DNA from: JAHDCJ01 sp039028895
Lineage (GTDB): Bacteria; Bacteroidota; Bacteroidia; Chitinophagales; Saprospiraceae
Reading direction: 5' to 3'
Length of the DNA stretch: 64,000 nt
Assembly: GCA_039028895.1 (NCBI GenBank)
Contig: JBCCHF010000020.1
Coordinates: 40,939 to 104,938, forward strand
Of the stretch, positions 33,141 to 40,239 are shown piece by piece. Within the stretch, counting starts at the first letter, position 1. Each line of letters starts with the position of its first letter. The position numbers and the translations under genes were made by a program. The notes under the pieces are model-generated. The model did not search any database. It was not told the origin of the DNA and saw only the letters and a program-made list of their open reading frames with translations.

Positions 33141-34826
33141 ATGATGACAGATTTTCACAATTTCAAAGTGCCTTATAAGACTAACAAGCAATTCAGCAAG
33201 CGGGTTGCATATTTTAGTATGGAATTTGGTATTGACCAGGCACTTAAAATTTATTCTGGCGGATTAGGTTACCTCGCCGGTTCTCATATGCGTTCGGCAT
33301 TTCAGCTAAAGCAAAATCTAGTTGGTATTGGAATGCTTTGGAAATATGGTTATTACGACCAGGTCAGGCAAGGCAATGGTTTTATGACAGATGCCTTTAT
33401 CGAAAAGCATTACAACTTCTTGGAAGACACTGGAATTGAGTTTGAGGTCAAAGTCAACAACCATCCCGTGATTGTAAAAGCCTGGTATCTTGCACCTGAA
33501 GTATTTGGTACAGCACCAATATTCTTGTTGTCAACAATCCACCCACAAAATGATTACCTGGCACAAAGTATCAGTCATCAATTGTACGACCAGGTTTCAG
33601 AAGCCAAAATTGCATCAGGTATTATCCTTGGCATTGGAGGTGCGAAACTTTTAGATATCCTCAATTTTAATCCTGATATCTATCATCTAAATGAAGCACA
33701 TGCCCTCTCGGCGGCATTTCATTTGTATGGCAAATCTAAAGATCTCAATGTCCTAAAAAAGCAACTGGTCTTTACCACACATACGCCTGTTCCGGCAGGC
33801 AATGAAAAACATAATATTTACCTGTTGGATAAAATGGGTTTCTTTGAAGAAATCTCGCTTGAGGAAGTACGGCATATTACAAAAACTCACGACGATACTT
33901 TTAATCATACTTTAGCCGGTTTGAGAATGTCAGGTATCGCAAATGGGGTTTCAAAAATGCATGGCGAAGTAGCCAGAGATATGTGGACTGGTAATGAAGG
34001 TATTTGTCCAATCATCCACATTACCAACTCACAGAATAAGCTTTACTGGGCAGACAAGGCATTGGACAAAGCAGCTGATAAAAATGACAAAAAAGCATAC
34101 CGGAAACGCAAAAGAGAGTTAAAGAAAGAATTGTTTAAGATCGTTGCTGATCAGACTGGAACCATCATGGATCCTGACGTTTTGACAATGGTGTGGGCCC
34201 GCAGATTTGCTCCATACAAACGTGCAGACCTAATTACACATGATATGGAACAGTTTGAAAGGCTTGTAGGCAATACAGATAAACCGATCCAAATAATATG
34301 GGCTGGAAAACCATATCCAAAGGATCAGAACGCTATTGCGATCTTTAACAAATTAGAAGCTATCAGTCGGTCTTATGGTAATTGTGCAGTTTTGGTAGGT
34401 TATGAATTGGCACTTTCAAAAGCTCTGAAACAGGGGTCTGATGTTTGGTTGAACACACCCAGGGTAACGCGCGAGGCATCTGGTACAAGCGGGATGACCG
34501 CTGCGATGAACGGATCTGTCAATCTATCGACTTTTGACGGCTGGATTCCTGAATTCGCGAAACATGGTGAAAATGCTTTCATCATTCCTTCGCAGGATCC
34601 TTCTACCCCACATTATACTATGGATGAAAAAGATCGCTTAAGCACATTGGAAATAATAAACAGAGAAATTTTGCCCGTTTATTATGATTCTCCAGATAAA
34701 TGGGCCGAAATTGTGTTCAATGGTATAAAAGACGTCACTCCATTTTTCGATTCTGATAGAATGGCTACTGAATACTACCAGAAATTGTTCTCTGCCAAAG
34801 GAAAACCACATCCTGGCTCTGTATAA
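33141..34826 (+). CDS. Alpha-glucan phosphorylase-like protein (GT35, short type) lacking the usual PLP lysine
   Basis: 561 residues of the short GT35 alpha-glucan phosphorylase type, a family that releases glucose 1-phosphate from glycogen-like glucans. Clear blocks: YFSMEFGI, YSGGLGYLAGSH, YHLNEAHALSAAF, TTHTPVPAGNE, GVSKMHGEVARDMW, WARRFAPYKRAD and SDVWLNTPRVTREASGTSGM. The family's PLP-binding Lys follows SGTSGM; here T453 (codon ACC at 34497) is in its place. I recall close Bacteroidota relatives with the same Thr, so this may be a subfamily trait rather than damage. Divergent from the PPi-type PFK. Could be a phosphorylase with altered chemistry or a different glycosyltransferase; the fold is sure, the reaction is not. 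Confidence 0.8.
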   Translation: MMTDFHNFKVPYKTNKQFSKRVAYFSMEFGIDQALKIYSGGLGYLAGSHMRSAFQLKQNLVGIGMLWKYGYYDQVRQGNGFMTDAFIEKHYNFLEDTGIEFEVKVNNHPVIVKAWYLAPEVFGTAPIFLLSTIHPQNDYLAQSISHQLYDQVSEAKIASGIILGIGGAKLLDILNFNPDIYHLNEAHALSAAFHLYGKSKDLNVLKKQLVFTTHTPVPAGNEKHNIYLLDKMGFFEEISLEEVRHITKTHDDTFNHTLAGLRMSGIANGVSKMHGEVARDMWTGNEGICPIIHITNSQNKLYWADKALDKAADKNDKKAYRKRKRELKKELFKIVADQTGTIMDPDVLTMVWARRFAPYKRADLITHDMEQFERLVGNTDKPIQIIWAGKPYPKDQNAIAIFNKLEAISRSYGNCAVLVGYELALSKALKQGSDVWLNTPRVTREASGTSGMTAAMNGSVNLSTFDGWIPEFAKHGENAFIIPSQDPSTPHYTMDEKDRLSTLEIINREILPVYYDSPDKWAEIVFNGIKDVTPFFDSDRMATEYYQKLFSAKGKPHPGSV

Positions 34827-34857
34827 TTTATTTTTCTAAAAACATTAAAGGCCACCT

Positions 34858-34869
34858 TTTGTTAACAAA
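34858..34869. promoter_or_regulatory. Candidate TetR operator before its own gene
   Basis: TTTGTTAACAAA is a perfect 12-base palindrome ending 5 bases before the TetR ATG at 34875. A regulator bound here would block its own translation start region or promoter. Inferred from position and symmetry only. Confidence 0.45.
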
Positions 34870-34874
34870 GCCGA

Positions 34875-35483
34875 ATGGGAAGGAAACCAATTGAAAAATC
34901 CCGGATCAATAACCCACAACTAAAAGAGAAATGGGTTAGGGAACTAATGCCGGAATTCTTTAGTGGCCAGCTTCATAAAAGTACAATGGATGCCATAGCT
35001 GCCAGGTTATCTGTAAGCAAAGCAACATTTTACAAACATTTCAAAAGTAAATATGAGATACTTGAAGCTGTGGTGGATATGAAGACTAAAGAGATCTTCA
35101 AGTTTTCAGAGGTACTTGATAACCAATTACTAAGCTTCGAAGACAGATTTAACAATGCCGTTAAGGTGGCTTCTGTGGAACTGGCCGGTATTACAACAGA
35201 TTTCCTTTTTTATTTGAAAAACTCATTTGAGGAGCTTTGGCAAAGAATCATCGACTTTCTGGACACCGTTACAGGTAGAATTCAAGTTTTTTACCAGGAA
35301 GGCATTGATGCTGGTATTGTCAGGAATCATGATGCATTTTTATTGGCATTGACAGACAAAATTATCATTACCTCTCTTTCTGACCCTCAATTTTTAAAGG
35401 ACAATAATTTATCTTTGCCCGCTGCAATAGAAGGATACTTTACTATAAAAAGCTACGGCATTTTTAAAAACAAAAATGAATGA
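34875..35483 (+). CDS. TetR/AcrR-family transcriptional regulator
   Basis: 202 residues. The N-terminal helix-turn-helix is typical of TetR: STMDAIAARLSVSKATFYKHFKSKYEILEAV, with landmarks IAARLSVSKATFYKHF at about 42-57. The helical C-terminal region binds the unknown ligand and makes the dimer. The stop overlaps the reductase start as ATGA, so the two are co-expressed, and the regulator probably controls this unit. A 12-base palindrome lies just before its start. Confidence 0.9.
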   Translation: MGRKPIEKSRINNPQLKEKWVRELMPEFFSGQLHKSTMDAIAARLSVSKATFYKHFKSKYEILEAVVDMKTKEIFKFSEVLDNQLLSFEDRFNNAVKVASVELAGITTDFLFYLKNSFEELWQRIIDFLDTVTGRIQVFYQEGIDAGIVRNHDAFLLALTDKIIITSLSDPQFLKDNNLSLPAAIEGYFTIKSYGIFKNKNE

Positions 35484-36595
35484 GCGATCAATTCCATAAA
35501 TTGAAAGTCAAGGAAGTTATTCAGGAAACAAAAGATGCTGTTTCTTTGGTATTCGACATTCCAGCTGCACTTTCAGAAACATTCAAGTATATCCCTGGTC
35601 AGTATCTGACCCTCAAATTCAACTTAAATAATAAGGAAGTCAGAAGGGCATATAGTTTCTCAAGTAGCCCTGCTACAGAACAAGATCCTAAGGTTTCTAT
35701 TAAAAGGGTTTTGGGTGGTTTAGTTTCAAACCATATCAATGACAATATCAAGGCCGGTGATGAGATCGAGGTAATGCCGGCAAATGGCAGGTTTTACACC
35801 GAAATAAAAGAGGAAAACAAAAAGCATTATTATCTTTTTGGTGGCGGAAGTGGGGTAACGCCATTAATGTCAATACTCAAAACTGTTCTTGAAAAAGAAC
35901 CACAAAGCAAGGTCTTCCTAATCTATGGAAACCGGGATGAAGAATCTATTATTTTCAAAAGCGAACTCGACAATTTGTTAAATCGTTTTGAAGGTCAACT
36001 AGAGATCCAGTTTGCAGTAGATAATCCCCCTATTCTTAAGGAAGGCGGGTTTATGGGTATGTTTGCAAAAAAGAGAATAGACTGGGATGGACTTGTAGGA
36101 CCTATTGATTATAAAAAAATCGATGATTTTCTATCTAAATTCCCGACAGAAAATAAAGATTCAGAGTATTTTATCTGTGGTCCAGGCGGCATGATGGAGG
36201 CTACAAAAGTGGCCCTTGAAAAACTTGAAATACCGTCAAAAAATATTCATATCGAAGTGTTCACCAGTATCAGAATGCCAGGTGAAGAAGATGAAACAAA
36301 AGAAGCTTCGGGAACAAATAGTAGTGCTAAAGTCAGGCTGAACGGAAAAGATTATGAAATTGACGTCAGAAAGGGTGAATCCATTTTAGAAGCTTTACAA
36401 AGACACAAAGTTGATGCACCATTCTCATGTACAGCTGGCGCCTGCGCTACGTGTATGGCTAAAATGAAAAGTGGAAATGTCGAAATGACATCTTGCTTTG
36501 CCCTGGATGAAGAAGAAATAGAAGAAGGTTTCGTTTTAACCTGTGTATCATACCCCTCAACGCCAACAGTTGATCTCACCTACGACCTGGATTAA
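35480..36595 (+). CDS. PaaE-like flavin oxidoreductase with C-terminal 2Fe-2S ferredoxin domain
   Basis: 371 residues in three modules. FAD-binding barrel with RRAYSFSSSP (about 54-63). NAD(P)-binding domain with LFGGGSGVTPLMSIL (about 117-131) and a YFICGPGGMMEA block. Plant-type ferredoxin from about 285 with C-x4-C-x2-C (SCTAGACATC) and a fourth Cys in VLTCVS. It moves electrons from NAD(P)H to an unknown partner. PaaE itself serves phenylacetyl-CoA epoxidase, but no paaABCD genes are in this window. Co-transcribed with the TetR gene (ATGA overlap). Confidence 0.9.
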   Translation: MSDQFHKLKVKEVIQETKDAVSLVFDIPAALSETFKYIPGQYLTLKFNLNNKEVRRAYSFSSSPATEQDPKVSIKRVLGGLVSNHINDNIKAGDEIEVMPANGRFYTEIKEENKKHYYLFGGGSGVTPLMSILKTVLEKEPQSKVFLIYGNRDEESIIFKSELDNLLNRFEGQLEIQFAVDNPPILKEGGFMGMFAKKRIDWDGLVGPIDYKKIDDFLSKFPTENKDSEYFICGPGGMMEATKVALEKLEIPSKNIHIEVFTSIRMPGEEDETKEASGTNSSAKVRLNGKDYEIDVRKGESILEALQRHKVDAPFSCTAGACATCMAKMKSGNVEMTSCFALDEEEIEEGFVLTCVSYPSTPTVDLTYDLD

Positions 36596-36603
36596 TGTAA
36601 TTT

Positions 36604-36659
36604 TTTGAAACAAATTTGTTAAAAAACTTGCATTGTAAAAACATTTTGTTTTAAATTTG
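36604..36659 (+). promoter_or_regulatory. Promoter with upstream TTTGAAACAA element for the second glucosaminidase paralogue
   Basis: TTTGAAACAA (36604-36613), 13 bases, CTTG (36627-36630), 21 bases, TAAATTTG (36652-36659). The layout equals that at 3080-3134, with the first gap identical at 13 bases. The upstream element overlaps a perfect 12-base palindrome AACAAATTTGTT (36609-36620), which contains CAAATTTG as at 3035 and 3063. Confidence 0.6.
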
Positions 36660-36701
36660 TTTAAAACAGTACGTTTTATTTTTAATTAAATTCAAAATGT
36701 C

Positions 36702-37490
36702 ATGAATCTTAAATCCAGATTTCAGCAGATTCAGCAATACATTCAAAGAAAATGGTTTAACATTGCACTAATTGTTTTAGCATGCCTTTTGGTCCTCAAC
36801 AAAGACCTAAGCATTCGATTTAATATAAAGGCACCGCTCAACAAGGAAAAAACGTCAATACCAGGCACAAAACTACCTGAACAGGAAGATGCTAAATCGA
36901 AAAAGCCATCGAAAGTAACGCAGTCTCTTGGAGCAAAAGCACCGCAAACCAAGAGTCAGGGTCTGATTGGAGATGCTTTTAATTTGTTTACACCTCCTTC
37001 AATTCCAGAAGAGTCAGCTCCAATAACCAACTCTGATTCTTATGAAATTAGTTCTGTTTCTGAAGCTGAAATTGCTTCATTCGTGAAACGATTTGGCGAT
37101 GTAGCAAAGAATGAAATGAAAAAGTATAAAGTACCTGCCTCAATAATTCTGGCTCAAGCATTGATTGGCAGCCATGCGGGGGTTAATCAGGTTGCCAAAT
37201 CTGGTAACAACTTTTTCAATTTGAAATGCTCCGGAAATTGGGAAGGTCCCACAATTTCTTATAGTGGAGTATGTTATAGAAAATATGAAACAGCCTGGTT
37301 CAGTTTTAGAGATCACTCAGTTTTTATTACAAGTGGCCAATTCAGGCACCTGACCAATCTTGACTCAAAAGATTACGTCAGGTGGGCGAAAGGATTAGAA
37401 TTAGCAGGCTTTAATAGCAGTTCTGGATATAGTGAGACTTTAATCTCAACCATAAAAACTTTGAATTTAGATCGATTTGATCAAGGATAA
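36702..37490 (+). CDS. Glucosaminidase-like membrane protein with lost catalytic Glu
   Basis: 262 residues, paralogue of the protein at 3166: same short N-terminus, membrane segment (about 20-33, NIALIVLACLLVLN), then NKDLSIRFNI, linker, and a GH73-type domain from about 125. The family's catalytic Glu (E143 in the paralogue) aligns with G156 in AQALIGSHAG; the codon is GGC, two changes from a Glu codon. The later blocks FFNLKC, RKYETAWFSFRDHS and the closing TLNLDRFD are kept. Probably a non-hydrolysing cell-wall-binding or regulatory protein. Promoter shared in layout with the paralogue. Its last 10 bases overlap the end of the gene on the other strand. Confidence 0.82.
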   Translation: MNLKSRFQQIQQYIQRKWFNIALIVLACLLVLNKDLSIRFNIKAPLNKEKTSIPGTKLPEQEDAKSKKPSKVTQSLGAKAPQTKSQGLIGDAFNLFTPPSIPEESAPITNSDSYEISSVSEAEIASFVKRFGDVAKNEMKKYKVPASIILAQALIGSHAGVNQVAKSGNNFFNLKCSGNWEGPTISYSGVCYRKYETAWFSFRDHSVFITSGQFRHLTNLDSKDYVRWAKGLELAGFNSSSGYSETLISTIKTLNLDRFDQG

Positions 37491-38536
37491 TGAAGTCTTA
37501 CTTCAAAAATATAGTCAGTCATTCCATCAATTTCTTCAATTGTCAGCGCGTAGGCTTCTAAAGGTGAATTTACCAAGATGATTTCATATAAAATGTAGAC
37601 ATCAATCATATTATGGTCGATGGCCTCTTTTAAAGCCTCATATTCCGGTAATTTTTGCTTTGAATGTTCATAACCTATTAATCCGCTTAACAAACATTCT
37701 TTTTCTTGGATTATGGTATTTCTCTCCGGGTCAGATGTTTTCGTCAAAGCATAATCTTTTTCATAGGTCCACATGGCTTTACATTTACCATAATTTATCC
37801 ATGGTTCCTCGTTAGCATTAATACTTATTGATCCTCCTTCTCCCCTTTCCAATTCGTATTGGGGATTAAATGACCAATGTAAATATTTCCCACCTTTGCG
37901 GTTTGTTACTTCTTCCAGGAATTGTAAAATTTGAAGATTATTTCTGTTCAGGACATGAGACCTGATTCCCAGTTTTAATGCTTTTTCAATATTTCCTTCT
38001 TTAAGTTCCAGTTCTGCTAGTTTCCAATTGGCGAAATAGTCACACTGGTTTATGACCAAAGCCTGGTTGAACCAAAATTTTGCTTGTTCGATTTTACCAA
38101 ATTCTAATGAAATCATGCCCATAAGGTCATAAGTTTGGCCTTTATCCTCCCCTGTTGCCAGGTTTTCTTTTGCGACTTTAAAGCTTTTTTTCAAGTTCCC
38201 CTTAGCAAAGTATGCTTTCGCAAGGTCAATTCGATTATGGTGGGAATATTCACTTTCTTCTATTTTCTTCAAGTCATTTTCTCCCCAATGCATTGGTGTG
38301 TTAAGTATAATCGGACTCATTAAATGAATTTGTTCTCTGATGACCTTTTTGCCTAGTACATTGTTTTCGTATTGAATGCTGGAGGCTTCCAATAACTGAT
38401 CAATCTCATAAGGCATATTCAGCTTTTGTGCTTCAGTATTTACGTTGAATATCAGTGTCAATAATATTATCAAAGTCATTTTTGATAATGCTTTGTTCCT
38501 GATTAACTCGCTCCTCTTTTCCATACTTAATCTCAT
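37481..38536 (-). CDS. Secreted TPR-like protein, unknown function
   Basis: 351 residues. Signal-like segment (MTLIILLTLIFNVNTEAQ) ends near residue 37. The middle (about 100-210) has tetratricopeptide-type helices: RIDLAKAYFAKGNLKKSFKVAKENLA, read as landmarks AKAYFAKGNLKKSF, IEQAKFWFNQALVINQCDYFANWKLAELELKEGNIEKAL, read as AKFWFNQALVI and ELKEGNIEKAL. The C-terminal 130 residues are not recognised. Possible starts are ATGs at 38536 and 38524; AAAGGA lies just before the first. Its end overlaps the 3' end of the second glucosaminidase gene by 10 bases. Confidence 0.7.
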   Translation of the reverse strand: MRLSMEKRSELIRNKALSKMTLIILLTLIFNVNTEAQKLNMPYEIDQLLEASSIQYENNVLGKKVIREQIHLMSPIILNTPMHWGENDLKKIEESEYSHHNRIDLAKAYFAKGNLKKSFKVAKENLATGEDKGQTYDLMGMISLEFGKIEQAKFWFNQALVINQCDYFANWKLAELELKEGNIEKALKLGIRSHVLNRNNLQILQFLEEVTNRKGGKYLHWSFNPQYELERGEGGSISINANEEPWINYGKCKAMWTYEKDYALTKTSDPERNTIIQEKECLLSGLIGYEHSKQKLPEYEALKEAIDHNMIDVYILYEIILVNSPLEAYALTIEEIDGMTDYIFEVRLHYP

Positions 38537-38700
38537 ATTCCTTTAATTGTTAGCCTAATTTTTGGCCGATATTGGACACATTGGTAAAATATTCAGTTAA
38601 TTTATTGTTGTACTTGGTGTGGAATTCATAAAATAAACGCGATTTGTGACTTCCAATTTGTTAACGGCTTATTAAAGTTTAAGCTATCCAATACTTTACC

Positions 38701-39054
38701 ATGATAAATTACAATGGCAAGACATTCAGGTCTATAGAAAACACACCGAATGGTGAAGTTTCTGGAACTACTTTTTTCCATTATGAGCAGGATGGAAATT
38801 TGGTTTGGGCATCTTACTCCGGAGGATCTATTAAACTTGGAAAACTCATTGCCACGGTTAATGAAAAAGGAGAACTGGATATGAGATACCAGCATTTGAA
38901 TTCTAACCTTGAATTCAGGATGGGAAAATGTCATTCCACCCCCGAAATACTCCCTGACGGCCGTATCAGGTTATATGAAAACTGGCAATGGCTAAATGGC
39001 GACTTATCTACTGGATCATCTATTATTGAAGAGACTCAAAGCGCTGATATATAA
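38701..39054 (+). CDS. Small conserved protein of the family misnamed 'n-acetylglutamate synthase'
   Basis: 117 residues. It resembles a family of about 110 residues known mainly from Bacillota and Bacteroidota (MINYNGKTFRSIENT start, EVSGTTFFHYEQDGN, ASYSGGSIKLGKLI, LDMRYQHLN, GKCHSTPEILPDGRIRLYENWQW). Database copies are often labelled n-acetylglutamate synthase, which the size and lack of a GNAT fold do not support. Probably cytoplasmic, as no signal peptide is seen. It ends 15 bases before the CoA-transferase gene. Function unknown. Confidence 0.8.
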   Translation: MINYNGKTFRSIENTPNGEVSGTTFFHYEQDGNLVWASYSGGSIKLGKLIATVNEKGELDMRYQHLNSNLEFRMGKCHSTPEILPDGRIRLYENWQWLNGDLSTGSSIIEETQSADI

Positions 39055-39069
39055 ACACTTAATTTACCA

Positions 39070-40170
39070 ATGAATCAATCTTCATTCTTTTCTGGCTTTA
39101 CTATTCTGGAACTTTCTTCTGTACTTGCGGGGCCTGCAGTTGGTACTTTTTTCGCTGAACTTGGGGCCAAAGTCATCAAGGTAGAAAATGCAAAAACAGG
39201 AGGTGATATCACCCGAAAATGGAAGTTAGGTGGTGAACCAACAGAACAGTTATATTCTGCCTACTTCTGTGCGGTTAATTGGGGAAAAGAGAGCATTCTG
39301 CTGGACTTGAATCAACCTGATGACAGGTCGATAGTCTATGCCATACTTACTGAAGTGGATATTGTAATTTCTAATTTCCATCAGGATGCAGCCAAGAAGT
39401 TGGGTATGGACTTCCAAACACTGTTATCTCATAAAAGCAACCTGATAATTGGCCATATTTCTGGCTATGGGATTGAAGATCCTACCCCTGCTTTTGATGT
39501 CGTTTTGCAGGCCGAAACCGGTTACCTTTATATGACAGGTGAACCAGGAAGACTTCCTGTTAAAATGCCAGTTGCGTTGATTGATGTTCTGGCTGCACAT
39601 CAACTTAAGGAAGGCTTGCTTATTGCGTTGATCAATCTGGCAAAAACCGGAAAGGGTTCCATTGTATCTACATCTTTGTTTGATGCCGCTATTGCATCTC
39701 TTGTAAACCAGGCTACCAATTGGTTGGAAGTTGGTCATATTCCTCAGCCAATGGGAACCAAACACCCAAACATCGCTCCTTACGGAGACATGGTCAACAC
39801 TAAAGACGGTGAGTTGATTGTTTTGGCTTGCGGTACTGATAAACATTTCAAACACCTTTGTATTCAGTTAAATGCACCTGAACTTGTAGTGGATCCAAGA
39901 TTTGCAACCAATGTTTCAAGAATTAATAATAGAAAGGCTTTAATGGAAATTTTGCAATCCATTTTTGCAGAACTCGAATTCGTTGACATTCATTCGCAGC
40001 TAAAAGCAGCAGGGATTCCATGTGGCAGCGTAAGGCAGATGAATGAGGTTTTTGAAGTAGATCTTGCAAAAAATATGATTCTAGAAGAAGACATGCCTGA
40101 TGGCAAAAGGACGCGTAGAGTCAGAACAGCAGCCTTTAAGATAAAGACTCTGGATTTTGATAAAAATTAG
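39070..40170 (+). CDS. CaiB/BaiF (class III) CoA-transferase family protein
   Basis: 366 residues. Moves CoA between carboxylic acids. Family start FTILELSSVLAGPAVGTFFAELGAKVIKVE, seen as landmarks LSSVLAGPAVG and LGAKVIKVE; GGDITRKWKL; NWGKESILLDLN. The catalytic Asp is likely D173 in the VALIDVLAAHQL block. Later CGTDKHFKHL and AAGIPCGSVRQMNEV also fit. Substrates are not evident from sequence. It lies 15 bases after the small protein gene at 38701, so they may share a transcript. Confidence 0.9.
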   Translation: MNQSSFFSGFTILELSSVLAGPAVGTFFAELGAKVIKVENAKTGGDITRKWKLGGEPTEQLYSAYFCAVNWGKESILLDLNQPDDRSIVYAILTEVDIVISNFHQDAAKKLGMDFQTLLSHKSNLIIGHISGYGIEDPTPAFDVVLQAETGYLYMTGEPGRLPVKMPVALIDVLAAHQLKEGLLIALINLAKTGKGSIVSTSLFDAAIASLVNQATNWLEVGHIPQPMGTKHPNIAPYGDMVNTKDGELIVLACGTDKHFKHLCIQLNAPELVVDPRFATNVSRINNRKALMEILQSIFAELEFVDIHSQLKAAGIPCGSVRQMNEVFEVDLAKNMILEEDMPDGKRTRRVRTAAFKIKTLDFDKN

Positions 40171-40239
40171 TTAATTTTCTGGAAGTGGAGCTAAATTAAA
40201 TTATTGCCAATTGATCTTGCGACCTTACAAGATGCCTGG

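Noticed and set aside
28549..37490. Defence or mobile island around tRNA-Val
   Set aside because: No integrase, transposase, attachment-site repeat of the tRNA 3' end or defence gene was found; the flanks are ordinary metabolic and envelope genes.
38626..38934. 102-codon minus-strand frame
   Set aside because: It lies mostly opposite the recognisable small protein gene at 38701-39054 and its translation has no family likeness or signal peptide.
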